A stretch of DNA of 64,000 nucleotides from JAYQKL01 sp049890195 (GCA_049890195.1 JBMHBY010000004.1:58137-122136); one strand, 5' to 3'. Positions 51,155-62,667 are shown, numbered from the stretch's first letter. The notes: generated by a model from the letters alone, not told the origin. A program made the numbers and translations.

Positions 51155-52168
51155 TTATAGACTGTTTTGAGGCCTTTTGCGAAGGGCATCTATGATTTTG
51201 CCGGCAATTTCTGGAGTGCTGTTCAAACCGCTTTCAAGACGGGGCGGGAATGGCGTGGTGCACAGGGGTGCCAGAGTTTCAGGCGTCAAAAAGGCCGCAT
51301 GTCCTGTCGCGTTGACGGCTTTGTGGAAACGGTCAAAACGTTTTGACCCGCCCTCAAGTTCCTGAATAAGAACAGGGACGCCGGTGATGCAGGCTTCGCC
51401 GACCATGTTGACGCTGTCACAGGTCACCAACATCGCATCGGCAAGACCGAGAATGCCGCGATAGGGGTTGTCTCCGCCATGATGGGGTGCCCAAAGAAAA
51501 TGGTGATGACCGGACAAAGCCTGCCCAAGCTGTTCCTCCACCCATCCCGGTGTACGCCGCGACAGGCTGACCATCACGAAATGACCGGCCTCGCAAAGCT
51601 GTGTCAGGGCCTGTACCAGTTTCACAACATCCGCCTTTGGGAAATCATAGATTTTGTTCGGGCCGCCAATCAGAACGCCAATACGCTTCTGGTCAGCCCC
51701 GGCGGGTATTTTTTCAGTCCACTCAGACGCCGCCTGATTGAGGTTGTCATGGGTCAGGCCGTGCGGGGAAAGCAGGGTGGTAATGACGTTCTCACCGCGC
51801 AGTGTGTCATGTTCGGGTGCCCAGACGAGATCAAAATGGTGTGGTGCAATTCTTGGATTTTGCAGGATAACGGTAAAGCATGCCCCGCCACTGGCTTTTT
51901 TGATGTGCCGGGCCAGCGGGACAGCCCTGCGCCCGGAGGCAATCAAAACATCAGGGTAGGGCGGGGTGCAGTCCGCTTGGGGTTGCGCCGGACCATAGGG
52001 GGCAAGCCAGGAATAAGGGGCGGATAAAGTCACTGTTTTACGGGAAATGGCCGTTTCCGGGAGGTTGTTTGCCTGCGCCACGAGTGATGCAACAGCGCCG
52101 GTTTGCACCTCGAAACCGGCCATGCCGTTGGTCAGGGTCCAGATGGAGGAAAGGGAAAGTTCGGTCAT
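51155..52168 (-). CDS. ELM1/GT-like family protein
   Basis: A 337-residue protein of the mitochondrial-fission-ELM1 family, which has a GT-B glycosyltransferase-like look: SIWTLTNGMAGFEVQ at the start, VLIASGRRAVPLARHIKK, VWAPEHDTLRGENVI, VGVLIGGPNKIYD-type segment (IGVLIGGPNKIYDF) and the C-terminal ADAMLVTCDSVNMVGEA. Bacterial members are uncharacterised but are often near lipid A or surface-glycan genes. ATG 52168 is used; a longer frame from 52468 reads into the divergent lrp region. It heads the unit ELM1-2OG oxygenase-unknown-trxB and is divergent from lrp. Confidence 0.88.
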   Translation of the reverse strand: MTELSLSSIWTLTNGMAGFEVQTGAVASLVAQANNLPETAISRKTVTLSAPYSWLAPYGPAQPQADCTPPYPDVLIASGRRAVPLARHIKKASGGACFTVILQNPRIAPHHFDLVWAPEHDTLRGENVITTLLSPHGLTHDNLNQAASEWTEKIPAGADQKRIGVLIGGPNKIYDFPKADVVKLVQALTQLCEAGHFVMVSLSRRTPGWVEEQLGQALSGHHHFLWAPHHGGDNPYRGILGLADAMLVTCDSVNMVGEACITGVPVLIQELEGGSKRFDRFHKAVNATGHAAFLTPETLAPLCTTPFPPRLESGLNSTPEIAGKIIDALRKRPQNSL

Positions 52169-52310
52169 GACGCCTGATTTTAATAAATTCCGACTCAGTT
52201 TAAGTGAAAAAAAGCCTTCCGAATAGTGAAAAGATATTGCGTAAAGAGGTAATAATGTTACTTTGAATAGGCTTAAAATTTCACGGTTGATGAGAAAAAG
52301 GCAACAGGGA

Positions 52311-52781
52311 ATGGGGAAAAAGTCACTAGACCAAACCGATGTGAAAATCCTGTCAACGCTGCTTGAGCAGGGGCGCATGACCAACAAGGACCTGGCTGAC
52401 AGGGTAGGTATTTCGGCGCCGCCCTGTCTGCGCCGCGTGCGCGCGCTGGAGGAGGCGGGGTATATCACCGGCTACCACGCTGAGGTGGATGCCGCACTGT
52501 TGGGCTACACCGTGACAGTGTTCGCCATGGTCGGGCTTGAAAGCCAGGCCGAGGCTGATTTGCAGGCTTTTGAGGGGCTTGTCAGGGGGTGGCCGGAGGT
52601 CCGGGAGTGTCACATGCTGAACGGTGACATTGATTTCATCTTGAAGATTGTCGCCCTTGATTTGGCCAGTTTCCAGACATTTTTGACGCAGAAACTAACC
52701 CCTGCGCCCAATGTCGCCAATGTCAAAACCTCTTTGACCATCCGCCAGTCGAAAAAACAGCCCGGCGTACCGGTGGGGTAG
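52311..52781 (+). CDS. lrp: Lrp/AsnC-family transcriptional regulator
   Basis: A 156-residue regulator: an N-terminal helix-turn-helix (LDQTDVKILSTLLEQGRMTNKDLADRVGISAPPCLRRVRAL) and a C-terminal ligand-binding RAM domain. It senses amino acids, typically leucine, and controls transport and metabolism. ATG 52311 is preferred, with AAGG about 9 bases upstream and canonical length; upstream starts at 52263 and 52290 add unlike residues. The regulator is divergent from the ELM1 unit across a 142-base A/T-rich gap and probably autoregulates; whether it controls the ELM1-trxB unit is inference. Confidence 0.92.
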   Translation: MGKKSLDQTDVKILSTLLEQGRMTNKDLADRVGISAPPCLRRVRALEEAGYITGYHAEVDAALLGYTVTVFAMVGLESQAEADLQAFEGLVRGWPEVRECHMLNGDIDFILKIVALDLASFQTFLTQKLTPAPNVANVKTSLTIRQSKKQPGVPVG

Positions 52782-52796
52782 TGAAAAGAAAAAATT

Positions 52797-53273
52797 TCAG
52801 ACGTATTTAACGTCGAGGATTTCGTAATATTTGCTGCCGCCGGGTGTGCGGACCTCCACACTGTCACCGGTTTCCTTGCCGATAAGGGCACGGGCAATCG
52901 GCGAAACAATCGAGATTTTGCCCAGTTCAACATTGGCCTCATATTCCCCGACAATCTGATAGGTGACCTCTTTTTCGGTGTCCTCATCAATCAGGTCGAG
53001 CGTGGCACCAAATTGAACGCGTGAACTGCCGGCCAGCGCCGAGATGTCGATGACCTCAGCCCGGTTCATCATGTCCTCAAGCTCCTTGATCCGGCCTTCA
53101 TTGTGGCTTTGTTGCTCTTTGGCCGCATGGTATTCGGCGTTTTCCGACAAATCTCCGTGCGCCCGCGCTTCGGAGATGGCCGCAATGATGCGCTGGCGCT
53201 CCGGGCCTTTCAACAATTTCAGTTCCTCCTCCAGCGCCGTATAGCTGCTGGGGGTCATCGGGAAGGTATCCAT
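52797..53273 (-). CDS. greA: Transcription elongation factor GreA
   Basis: A 158-residue GreA: N-terminal coiled coil (YTALEEELKLLKG, RIKELEDMMNRAEVID) with the acidic tip DLSENAEYHAAKEQ, then the C-terminal FKBP-like domain ending SIVSPIARALIGKETGDSVEVRTPGG. It rescues backtracked RNA polymerase by stimulating transcript cleavage. It lies 68 bases downstream of carB in the same direction, so likely a carAB-greA unit, and is convergent with lrp 15 bases away. Confidence 0.97.
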   Translation of the reverse strand: MDTFPMTPSSYTALEEELKLLKGPERQRIIAAISEARAHGDLSENAEYHAAKEQQSHNEGRIKELEDMMNRAEVIDISALAGSSRVQFGATLDLIDEDTEKEVTYQIVGEYEANVELGKISIVSPIARALIGKETGDSVEVRTPGGSKYYEILDVKYV

Positions 53274-53341
53274 TTTTTGAAACCTTTAAATTTACAGACT
53301 TCCATGTTGTGAAAAAAACACGCACAGGTCAATAGTGGGAT

Positions 53342-56300
53342 TTATGAGCGCTCCGCGGTCCGCTGCCTTTCGGCGTAATTTTGCAGGGAACACACCTCGA
53401 AGACCGGCGCCTTTTGGCGTTGCGATATCGCATCGGCCGCGGCCTCCGCGCCGGCCAGCGTGGTGTAATAAGGAATCTTATTCATCAAAGCCGTGCGGCG
53501 GATGGATTTGCTGTCAGCCAAAGACTGCTCGCCCTCCGTGGTGTTGACGACAATCTGAACATCATCATTTTTGATGGCGTCAACAATATGCGGACGCCCC
53601 TCCAACACCTTGTTGATCGGTGTCACCGCAATGCCGTTATCCTTGAGGTGTTGCGCTGTGCCGTGTGTGGCCAGCAGGGTGAAGCCGGCGGCTTCGAGTT
53701 TTCCGGCGACGGTCAGGGCGCGCTGCTTGTCCATATCGCGGACCGAGATGAAGGCGGTGCCGCTTGTCGGCAGTTGTGTGCCGCTTCCAAGCTGGCTTTT
53801 GTCAAACGCCGTGGCAAAATCCGTGTCCAGTCCCATGACCTCGCCGGTTGAGCGCATTTCTGGCCCCAGGATGGTGTCTACGCCGGGGAAGCGGGCAAAC
53901 GGGAAGACGGCCTCTTTGACGGCAATGTGGCCGAGCTTGGGTGTTGACAGTTTGAAGGCATCTAGCGGTTTGCCGGCCATCAGGCGCGCAGCGATGTTGG
54001 CAATCGGTTGGCCGAGCACCTTGGCGACAAACGGTACGGTCCGGCTGGCGCGCGGGTTCACCTCGAGAACGTAAATTGTTTCGCCCTGCACAGCGAACTG
54101 GACATTCATCAGGCCGACCACATTCAGGGCCAGAGCCATGTCCGTCGCCTGTCGGCCAAGCTCGTCAATGATGTTTTGCGGCAGCGAATGGGGCGGCATT
54201 GAGCAGGCGCTGTCCCCGGAGTGGACGCCGGCTTCCTCAATATGCTCTAAAATTCCGGCGACAAAGACCTGTTTGCCGTCACACAGCACATCAACGTCAA
54301 CCTCCGTTGCCTCGCGCAAATAGCCGTCAATCAGCACCGGGCTGTCGCCGGAGACGACAACGGCCTCGCGCATGTAACGGTCGAGCTGGGCGTCCGTATG
54401 GACAATTTCCATGGCGCGTCCGCCCAGCACATAACTTGGCCGGATGACCACCGGAAAACCGATGTCGGCGACAATCTTTTTGGCCTCATCAGCACTGCGG
54501 GCGATGCCGTTGGGCGGCTGTTTCAGCTCCAGCCGGTCGAGCAGGTCCTTGAACCGGTCGCGGTCCTCGGCCAAATCAATGGCATCCGGGTCCGTGCCGA
54601 GAATCGGAATTCCGTTTTCCTCCAGAGCCTGAGACAGTTTCAGCGGGGTCTGGCCGCCAAATTGGACAATCACGCCGGCCAGTTCACCCTTGGCCTGTTC
54701 ACAGGTCAGAAGCTCCAGAACATCCTCCTCCGTCAACGGCTCAAAATACAGCCTGTCGGAGGTGTCATAGTCGGTGGAGACGGTCTCGGGGTTGCAGTTG
54801 ACCATGATGCTTTCAATATCAATATCCCCCAGCGCATAGGCGGCGTGGCAGCAGCAATAGTCAAATTCAATGCCCTGGCCGATGCGGTTTGGACCGCCGC
54901 CCAGAATGACCGCCTTCTTGCGCCCGGAGGGTTCGGCCTCATTCTGGTTCTCAAAAGGTGAGGGGGCATCATAGCTGGAATACAGATAGGGAGTGCCGGC
55001 GGCGAACTCCGCAGCACAGGTGTCAATCCGGCGGTATGAGGGGCGTACACCTAGTCCGTGGCGCCGGCTGCGGACATCTTTTTCATCCGTGCCGGCAAGG
55101 GCCGCAAGACGCATGTCGGAAAAGCCCATTTTCTTGAGGCGGCGGAAGTTGTCGGCGTCTTCCGGCAGGCCATGTTCGCGCACTGTGGCCTCCATCTCGA
55201 CGATGCCCTTGATCTGCTCGATGAACCAGGGGTTGAAACCAGACAGTTCGGCGATTTCCGCGTCCTCCATGCCGAACCGCAGGGCATCGGCAATATGCAA
55301 TAGGCGCTGGGGGGTCGGTGTTTTGAGGGCATGACGGACCCGGTTGATGGAGTCCTCATCACCGGGCACCAAATCCGTGAGTTGCTCATCCATGCCGGTC
55401 AGGCCGGTTTCCAGAGAGCGCAGGGCTTTTTGCATGCTTTCCTGAAAGCTGCGGCCAATCGCCATGCTTTCACCGACCGATTTCATTGCCGTGGTCAACA
55501 GCGGTTCGGAACCGGGGAATTTTTCAAAGGCGAAACGCGGTATCTTGGTGACAACATAATCAATCGTCGGTTCAAAGCTGGCCGGCGTGACACCGGTGAT
55601 GTCATTAGTCAACTCGTCCAGCGTGTAGCCGACGGCAAGTTTGGCGGCAATCTTGGCGATCGGGAAACCGGTGGCTTTCGATGCCAGTGCCGAGGAGCGT
55701 GAAACCCGCGGGTTCATTTCAATAATGACCAGCCGCCCGTCGGCGGGGTTGACGGCGAACTGCACATTGGAGCCACCTGTCTCCACCCCGATTTCGCGCA
55801 GGACGGCGATGGAGGCGTTCCGCATAATCTGATATTCGCGGTCGGTCAGGGTCAGTGCAGGGGCGACGGTGATGCTGTCGCCGGTGTGGACGCCCATCGG
55901 GTCGACATTTTCAATGGAACAGATGATGATGCAGTTGTCATTGCGGTCGCGCACAACCTCCATCTCATATTCTTTCCAGCCAATAATGCTTTCCTCAATC
56001 AACACCTCTGTCACCGGTGAGGCTTCCAGGCCGCGTGATACAATCTCGATGAACTCTTCCTTGTTATAGGCCACACCACCGCCGGTGCCCCCCATGGTGA
56101 AGGACGGCCGGATGATGGTCGGCAGACCGACATGATCCAGCCCGTCAAGGGCCTCCTCGAGGGTTTTGACAACCCGCGAGCGGGCGCTTTCAAGCCCGAT
56201 TTTATCCATGGCTTCACGGAACAAAAGCCGGTCCTCGGCTTTGTTGATGGCCTCGAGATCGGCGCCGATAAGGGCAACATTGTGTTTTTCCAGAACCCCG

Positions 56301-56614
56301 TTATCCGCCAGAGCAATCGCCGTGTTCAAGGCCGTCTGTCCGCCCATGGTCGGCAGCAGGGCGTCCGGCTTCTCAAGTTCAATGATGCGCGCCACGGCCT
56401 CGGGGGTGATCGGCTCAACATATGTCGCATCCGCCAATTCAGGGTCGGTCATGATGGTCGCCGGATTCGAATTGACCAGAATAACCCGAAACCCCTCTTC
56501 CTTGAGGGCTTTACAGGCCTGTGTGCCGGAATAGTCGAACTCACAGGCTTGGCCGATAATAATGGGACCGGCACCGATCATCAGGATGCTTTGGATATCT
56601 GTGCGTTTAGGCAT
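53342..56614 (-). CDS. carB: Carbamoyl-phosphate synthase large subunit
   Basis: A 1090-residue CarB with two homologous ATP-grasp halves: SILMIGAGPIIIGQACEFDYSG starts the first, AVILGGGPNRIGQGIEFDYCC the second, and the C-terminal MGS-like allosteric domain contains FISVRDMDKQRAL and VNTTEGEQSLADSKSIRRTA. With CarA it makes carbamoyl phosphate for arginine and pyrimidines from bicarbonate, glutamine and ATP. ATG 56614 overlaps the carA end by eight bases; a longer in-frame opening at 56770 lies within carA and is rejected. Confidence 0.97.
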   Translation of the reverse strand: MPKRTDIQSILMIGAGPIIIGQACEFDYSGTQACKALKEEGFRVILVNSNPATIMTDPELADATYVEPITPEAVARIIELEKPDALLPTMGGQTALNTAIALADNGVLEKHNVALIGADLEAINKAEDRLLFREAMDKIGLESARSRVVKTLEEALDGLDHVGLPTIIRPSFTMGGTGGGVAYNKEEFIEIVSRGLEASPVTEVLIEESIIGWKEYEMEVVRDRNDNCIIICSIENVDPMGVHTGDSITVAPALTLTDREYQIMRNASIAVLREIGVETGGSNVQFAVNPADGRLVIIEMNPRVSRSSALASKATGFPIAKIAAKLAVGYTLDELTNDITGVTPASFEPTIDYVVTKIPRFAFEKFPGSEPLLTTAMKSVGESMAIGRSFQESMQKALRSLETGLTGMDEQLTDLVPGDEDSINRVRHALKTPTPQRLLHIADALRFGMEDAEIAELSGFNPWFIEQIKGIVEMEATVREHGLPEDADNFRRLKKMGFSDMRLAALAGTDEKDVRSRRHGLGVRPSYRRIDTCAAEFAAGTPYLYSSYDAPSPFENQNEAEPSGRKKAVILGGGPNRIGQGIEFDYCCCHAAYALGDIDIESIMVNCNPETVSTDYDTSDRLYFEPLTEEDVLELLTCEQAKGELAGVIVQFGGQTPLKLSQALEENGIPILGTDPDAIDLAEDRDRFKDLLDRLELKQPPNGIARSADEAKKIVADIGFPVVIRPSYVLGGRAMEIVHTDAQLDRYMREAVVVSGDSPVLIDGYLREATEVDVDVLCDGKQVFVAGILEHIEEAGVHSGDSACSMPPHSLPQNIIDELGRQATDMALALNVVGLMNVQFAVQGETIYVLEVNPRASRTVPFVAKVLGQPIANIAARLMAGKPLDAFKLSTPKLGHIAVKEAVFPFARFPGVDTILGPEMRSTGEVMGLDTDFATAFDKSQLGSGTQLPTSGTAFISVRDMDKQRALTVAGKLEAAGFTLLATHGTAQHLKDNGIAVTPINKVLEGRPHIVDAIKNDDVQIVVNTTEGEQSLADSKSIRRTALMNKIPYYTTLAGAEAAADAISQRQKAPVFEVCSLQNYAERQRTAERS

Positions 56615-57812
56615 TCTTGCTCTCCTGCTGATGGGCTGCGCCGTCCATGGCGGCGGCGAAGCGGTCGAAAAGGTAATGGCTGTCCTGTGGTCCGGGTGAG
56701 GCTTCAGGGTGATACTGCACCGAAAAGACCGGGCGCCCTTTGAGTTGAATGCCGCAATTGGTCCCGTCAAACAGGCTCACATGCGTTTCCTCAACGCTCT
56801 CCGGCAGGCTGTCGCGGTCAACCGTAAAGCCGTGATTCATCGAGGTGATTTCCACCTTGCCGGTTGTGATATCCTTGACAGGGTGATTGGCGCCGTGATG
56901 CCCTTGTTTCATCTTTTCGGTTTTGGCGCCCAGCGCCAGCGCCAGCATTTGGTGGCCAAGGCAGATGCCGAAAACCGGCTTGCCGCTGTCGACCAGCTTG
57001 GTGATTTCCGGCACCGCATAGGCGCCCGTGGCGGCCGGGTCGCCAGGACCGTTGGACAGAAACACACCATCGGGGTTGAGTGCCAGCACGTCCTCCGCGC
57101 TGGTGTCGCCCGGCACAGTCACGACTTCACAGCCGGCGGTGGCCAGACACCGCAGAATGTTGTTTTTGACCCCGAAATCAAGCGCCACGACTTTGCGGGT
57201 CACTGACGGTGTCTCGTCAAAGCCTGCGTCCCAGCCCCAGCGGCCCTGCACCCAGTCATAGGTTTTTGCCGTGGTGACGCGGGCGGCCAGGTCCAACCCT
57301 TCCAGCCCCGGAAAATCAGAGGCCTGCTGCTGCAGTGCCGGGATGTCAAAATCACCCTCGGAATGATGGGCGATGGCGGCGTCAAACATGCCGTTTTCAC
57401 GAATGTGCCGGGTCAGGGAGCGTGTGTCCACATTGGCCAGCCCAATCAGGCCGCGTTCCTTCAACCAGGCATCCAGATGTGCGACGGCGCGGTAATTGGC
57501 TGGGTTGGTGATGTCTTCGCGGATGATGATGCCCTGCGTCGCCGCCCCATCGTGCTGCAGATTATCGGTGTTTGAGGTCTCGCTGTCGCTGGCATTGGTG
57601 CCGACATTACCAATGTGGGGAAAGGTGAAGGTGATGATTTGTCCGGCATAGGACGGGTCGGTGATGATCTCCTGATACCCGGTCATGGCGGTGTTGAAGC
57701 AGACCTCCCCAACTGCATGACCGGTGGCCCCGATTCCGGTCCCTTCCAGAACCGTGCCGTCCGCCAGTACCAAAACACCTGTTTTTTTCTCAGTCTCCCA
57801 GCCGGTCGTCAT
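56607..57812 (-). CDS. carA: Carbamoyl-phosphate synthase small subunit
   Basis: A 401-residue class I glutamine amidotransferase subunit: N-terminal CPSase_sm domain (VLADGTVLEGTGIGATGHAVGEVCFNTAMTGYQEI), then the GATase with nucleophile Cys in FGICLGHQMLALALG and the catalytic His/Glu near the YHPEASPGPQDS segment. It feeds ammonia through a tunnel to CarB, with which it overlaps by eight bases. The 457-base gap upstream separates it from the divergent yqeY gene. Confidence 0.97.
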   Translation of the reverse strand: MTTGWETEKKTGVLVLADGTVLEGTGIGATGHAVGEVCFNTAMTGYQEIITDPSYAGQIITFTFPHIGNVGTNASDSETSNTDNLQHDGAATQGIIIREDITNPANYRAVAHLDAWLKERGLIGLANVDTRSLTRHIRENGMFDAAIAHHSEGDFDIPALQQQASDFPGLEGLDLAARVTTAKTYDWVQGRWGWDAGFDETPSVTRKVVALDFGVKNNILRCLATAGCEVVTVPGDTSAEDVLALNPDGVFLSNGPGDPAATGAYAVPEITKLVDSGKPVFGICLGHQMLALALGAKTEKMKQGHHGANHPVKDITTGKVEITSMNHGFTVDRDSLPESVEETHVSLFDGTNCGIQLKGRPVFSVQYHPEASPGPQDSHYLFDRFAAAMDGAAHQQESKNA

Positions 57813-58269
57813 TTTACTCCACCCTCAACAATTGGACATACGTGCAGGCGCAAAAAAAGAAACCGTCCGCCATGTGGCTGAAAACGATTTCTTCAATTTC
57901 TTGTCTGTTGTCATTCAAAACCCTTTTGGCATCATTTTGCCGACTCAGCCTGCGCCTGAGCCAAACAGCCAAATTGACGGGAAATTAAAGAATAGTACCG
58001 CTGGGGTCAAGCACTGTTTGATATTTTCTGTGAATTATTAATTTATATTATAATTCAATACCTTAACTTGGTTTTGAGCGATCTTATCCTGCCGTGGACA
58101 TGGCTGATTATTCAACCCTATCTGATTCCCTTTTTTTGGCGTTGGAATCGTCTGTGCCTGTGGATTTATTTTGTTTGCAAGGCGGGTCAGTTTGGACTAT
58201 TTTCCCGCGTCCGTGTTGATTACGGGTGTGTGCTGGTTTATTTTGCCGTAGGTGACGAGGTTTATTCTC
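57813..58269. other. 457-base gap between divergent carA and yqeY
   Basis: No gene is supported. The stretch 58020-58065 is A/T-rich (TTAATTTATATTATAATTCAA), includes TATAAT at 58049-58054 and a TTGATA at 58018-58023, but the spacing between them (25 bases) does not suit a standard promoter. A small weak-start frame (58068-58280) rich in Trp/Phe overlaps yqeY and is not convincing. The gap should hold promoters of the car and yqeY-dnaG-rpoD units; I see no PyrR or arginine-linked attenuator hairpin. Confidence 0.5.
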
Positions 58270-58722
58270 ATGAGAGATGATATCAACCAAGCTTTGAAAG
58301 AGGCGATAAAATCGAAAAGCAGCAGGCGTGCCTCCACCCTGAGATTGATTGTGGCCGCCATCAAAGACCGCGACATTGCAGCCCGCGGCGCCGACAAGGT
58401 TGACGGTGTCTCGGATGATGAAATCCTTGAGATCCTCTCCAAAATGGTCAAGCAGCGTGTTGAGGCGGCCCACACCTATAAAGAGGCCGGCCGCGAGGAA
58501 CTGGCCGCGCAGGAACTGGAGGAGATTGACATCATTCAGGGTTTTCTGCCGCGCCAACTCAGCGATGAGGAGGCTCATGGTGCCGTGGCCAAGGTCATTG
58601 CAGACCTTGGGGCCAGCGGCCTGAAGGATATGGGCAAAGTCATGGGCGAACTGAAGGCGCGCCATACCGGAGAGATGGATTTCGGCAAGGCCAGCGGACT
58701 GGTCAAAGAGCTTTTGGGCTAA
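58270..58722 (+). CDS. GatB/YqeY-domain protein
   Basis: A 150-residue YqeY-like protein, the small helical domain related to the tail of GatB amidotransferase. Features are INQALKEAIKSKSSRRASTLRLI near the N-terminus, QRVEAAHTYKEAGREELAAQE in the middle and a C-terminal LGASGLKDMGKVMGELKAR helix pair. Function is not established; it is commonly found just ahead of dnaG and rpoD, as here (72-base gap). The ATG at 58270 has GAGG upstream; an earlier start at 58252 has no good site. Confidence 0.93.
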   Translation: MRDDINQALKEAIKSKSSRRASTLRLIVAAIKDRDIAARGADKVDGVSDDEILEILSKMVKQRVEAAHTYKEAGREELAAQELEEIDIIQGFLPRQLSDEEAHGAVAKVIADLGASGLKDMGKVMGELKARHTGEMDFGKASGLVKELLG

Positions 58723-58794
58723 TTTTCCACAAGCGTTTCCAACTTGTTTGACTTTTGGGCTGGCGTCCCGCCCGTTCCTGCGTAAGCTGAACGA

Positions 58795-60654
58795 ATGTCT
58801 TTACCGCGCAGCTTTCTGGAAGAAATAAAAAACCGTGTGCCTGTGTCTGATGTGGTCGGGCGCAAGGTCAAGCTGACCCGTCGTGGCCGCGAGTTTGTCG
58901 GCCTCAGCCCGTTCAAGAATGAACGCACCCCGTCCTTCACCGTCAATGACGACAAGCAGTTTTATCATTGCTTTGCCACCGGCAAACACGGCTCGGTGTT
59001 TGATTTCTTGATGGAGACCGAGGGGCTGTCCTTCATCGAGGCGGTCGAGCGGCTGGCGTCCGAGGCGAATCTGCCGATGCCGGCCCGAGACCCCAAAGCC
59101 GCCGAGCGCGAGGAAAAGAAACTTGCCCTTGTGGATGTCACGGAGGCGTCTGCCGCATGGTTCCGTATGCAGTTGAACAGTGCCGCCGGCCGCACTGCGG
59201 CGGATTATCTGTCCCAACGCGGTCTGTCGGCAGAGCTGATCAAGCGGTTTGGTGTTGGGTATGCGCCGGGCCGCAAAGATGCCTTGAATACGTTTCTGCT
59301 GGAGAAGGGGTTTTCGCAGGAGCAGATCATTGAAAGCGGCATGGCTTTGGTTCCCGAGCGCGACGGGCCGGGCGGTCGTGAAGTCATTGACCGGTTCCGC
59401 GACCGGGTGATGTTCCCGATCGCCGATGCCAAAGGCCGGGTGATCGCTTTTGGCGGACGGGCGCTGAGCGCAGACGCGAAGGCCAAATATCTCAACTCGC
59501 CGGAAACACCGTTGTTTCACAAAGGGCGTGTTCTGTTCAATTTCGACAAGGCCAGGCAGCCGGCCTATGACGAAAAGGCGGTGATTGTATGTGAAGGCTA
59601 TATGGATGTGATTGGTTTGGCCCGGGGCGGGCTGGATCATGCCGTTGCGCCACTGGGCACAGCCATCACCGAGGACCAGATAGCGATGCTGTGGCGGCTG
59701 GCGCCGGAACCCATCATGTGCCTTGACGGCGATGAAGCCGGCCTGCGGGCGGCCTATCGGGTGATTGACCGGGCGTTGCCGGTTCTCAAACCCGGGTTCT
59801 CGCTCAGGTTCGCTGTTTTGCCTTCAGGCAAGGATCCGGATGACATCATCCGCGACAGCGGCCGTGAATTGATGCTGGATTTGCTCGGCACGGCCAAATC
59901 GCTTGTTGATATGTTGTGGGACAGAGAACTGTCTTTCGCGCCTTATGATACGCCGGAGCGCCGCGCTGCCTTGACGGACCGGTTGAGAAAAGCCGTCAGT
60001 CAGGTTCAAAGCCCGGATGTCCGTCGGTTTTACGGTGATGACATCAAACAGCGTCTGGATGGTTTGTTTGTCGGGGCGCAGGGCGGTGGCGCAGCCAGGG
60101 GTTATGGTAAGTCCGCCTATGGGCGCGGCGGGCGCGGCGGTTTCGCGCATCGCAGATTGGCCAGCACGGAAGCCAAACGATCAGCCTTGGCCAGCGGCGG
60201 CGACATGTTGCCGCCCCGCGAGGCCATGCTCGTTTTATGTGTTTTGCGCCATCCCGAGGCATTGATCAAGGAACTTGACCGGTTTGAAAACATTGAACTT
60301 GTCACAGCCGTGTTGGATAAGCTCAGATTTGCCTTGTTGGACGCCATAAATAACCAAAATTTGCTTGACACTGAGGCACTTAAGACCCATTTACATAGCT
60401 TAGGACATAGCGATCTCATTACGCGGCTGGAGCAATTACCCGATGCGCGTATGCTGACCTTTGTTCGAGATGATAGTAACCCTGACGATGTACGTCGTGG
60501 CTGGCTTGATGCACTTGAACTTCAGCATAAGCTTACCGTACTTTCTGCGGAAATGCGGGAAATCGAAAAAGATTTGGGCACGCAGACAACTCAGGAAAAC
60601 TTTGAACGCTTGACGGCCATCAAGAGGGAGATGGCCGATCTGGAGAGCCTTTAG
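58795..60654 (+). CDS. dnaG: DNA primase with degenerate zinc domain
   Basis: A 619-residue DnaG. The N-terminal CHC2-like domain reads GLSPFKNERTPSF and FYHCFATGKHGS: the usual Cys/His and second Cys ligands are replaced by Ser, Lys and Thr, leaving one Cys, so it probably does not bind zinc. I recall the same loss in other alphaproteobacterial DnaG proteins. The TOPRIM core has VCEGYMDVIGL and CLDGDEAGLRAA. A Gly/Arg-rich linker (GGGAARGYGKSAYGRGGRGG) precedes the C-terminal DnaB-interacting domain. From about 60340 to 60560 the codon choice changes markedly. Confidence 0.95.
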   Translation: MSLPRSFLEEIKNRVPVSDVVGRKVKLTRRGREFVGLSPFKNERTPSFTVNDDKQFYHCFATGKHGSVFDFLMETEGLSFIEAVERLASEANLPMPARDPKAAEREEKKLALVDVTEASAAWFRMQLNSAAGRTAADYLSQRGLSAELIKRFGVGYAPGRKDALNTFLLEKGFSQEQIIESGMALVPERDGPGGREVIDRFRDRVMFPIADAKGRVIAFGGRALSADAKAKYLNSPETPLFHKGRVLFNFDKARQPAYDEKAVIVCEGYMDVIGLARGGLDHAVAPLGTAITEDQIAMLWRLAPEPIMCLDGDEAGLRAAYRVIDRALPVLKPGFSLRFAVLPSGKDPDDIIRDSGRELMLDLLGTAKSLVDMLWDRELSFAPYDTPERRAALTDRLRKAVSQVQSPDVRRFYGDDIKQRLDGLFVGAQGGGAARGYGKSAYGRGGRGGFAHRRLASTEAKRSALASGGDMLPPREAMLVLCVLRHPEALIKELDRFENIELVTAVLDKLRFALLDAINNQNLLDTEALKTHLHSLGHSDLITRLEQLPDARMLTFVRDDSNPDDVRRGWLDALELQHKLTVLSAEMREIEKDLGTQTTQENFERLTAIKREMADLESL

Positions 60655-60693
60655 GTTTCCGGTCAGGCATGCTTTTGAAGCAGGGATAAAAGT

Positions 60694-62667
<1,974 letters not shown>

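Noticed and set aside
58068..58280. Small Trp/Phe-rich open frame (70 codons) in the gap before yqeY
   Set aside because: It starts with a TTG without ribosome site, overlaps the yqeY start and resembles translated A/T-rich noncoding DNA.
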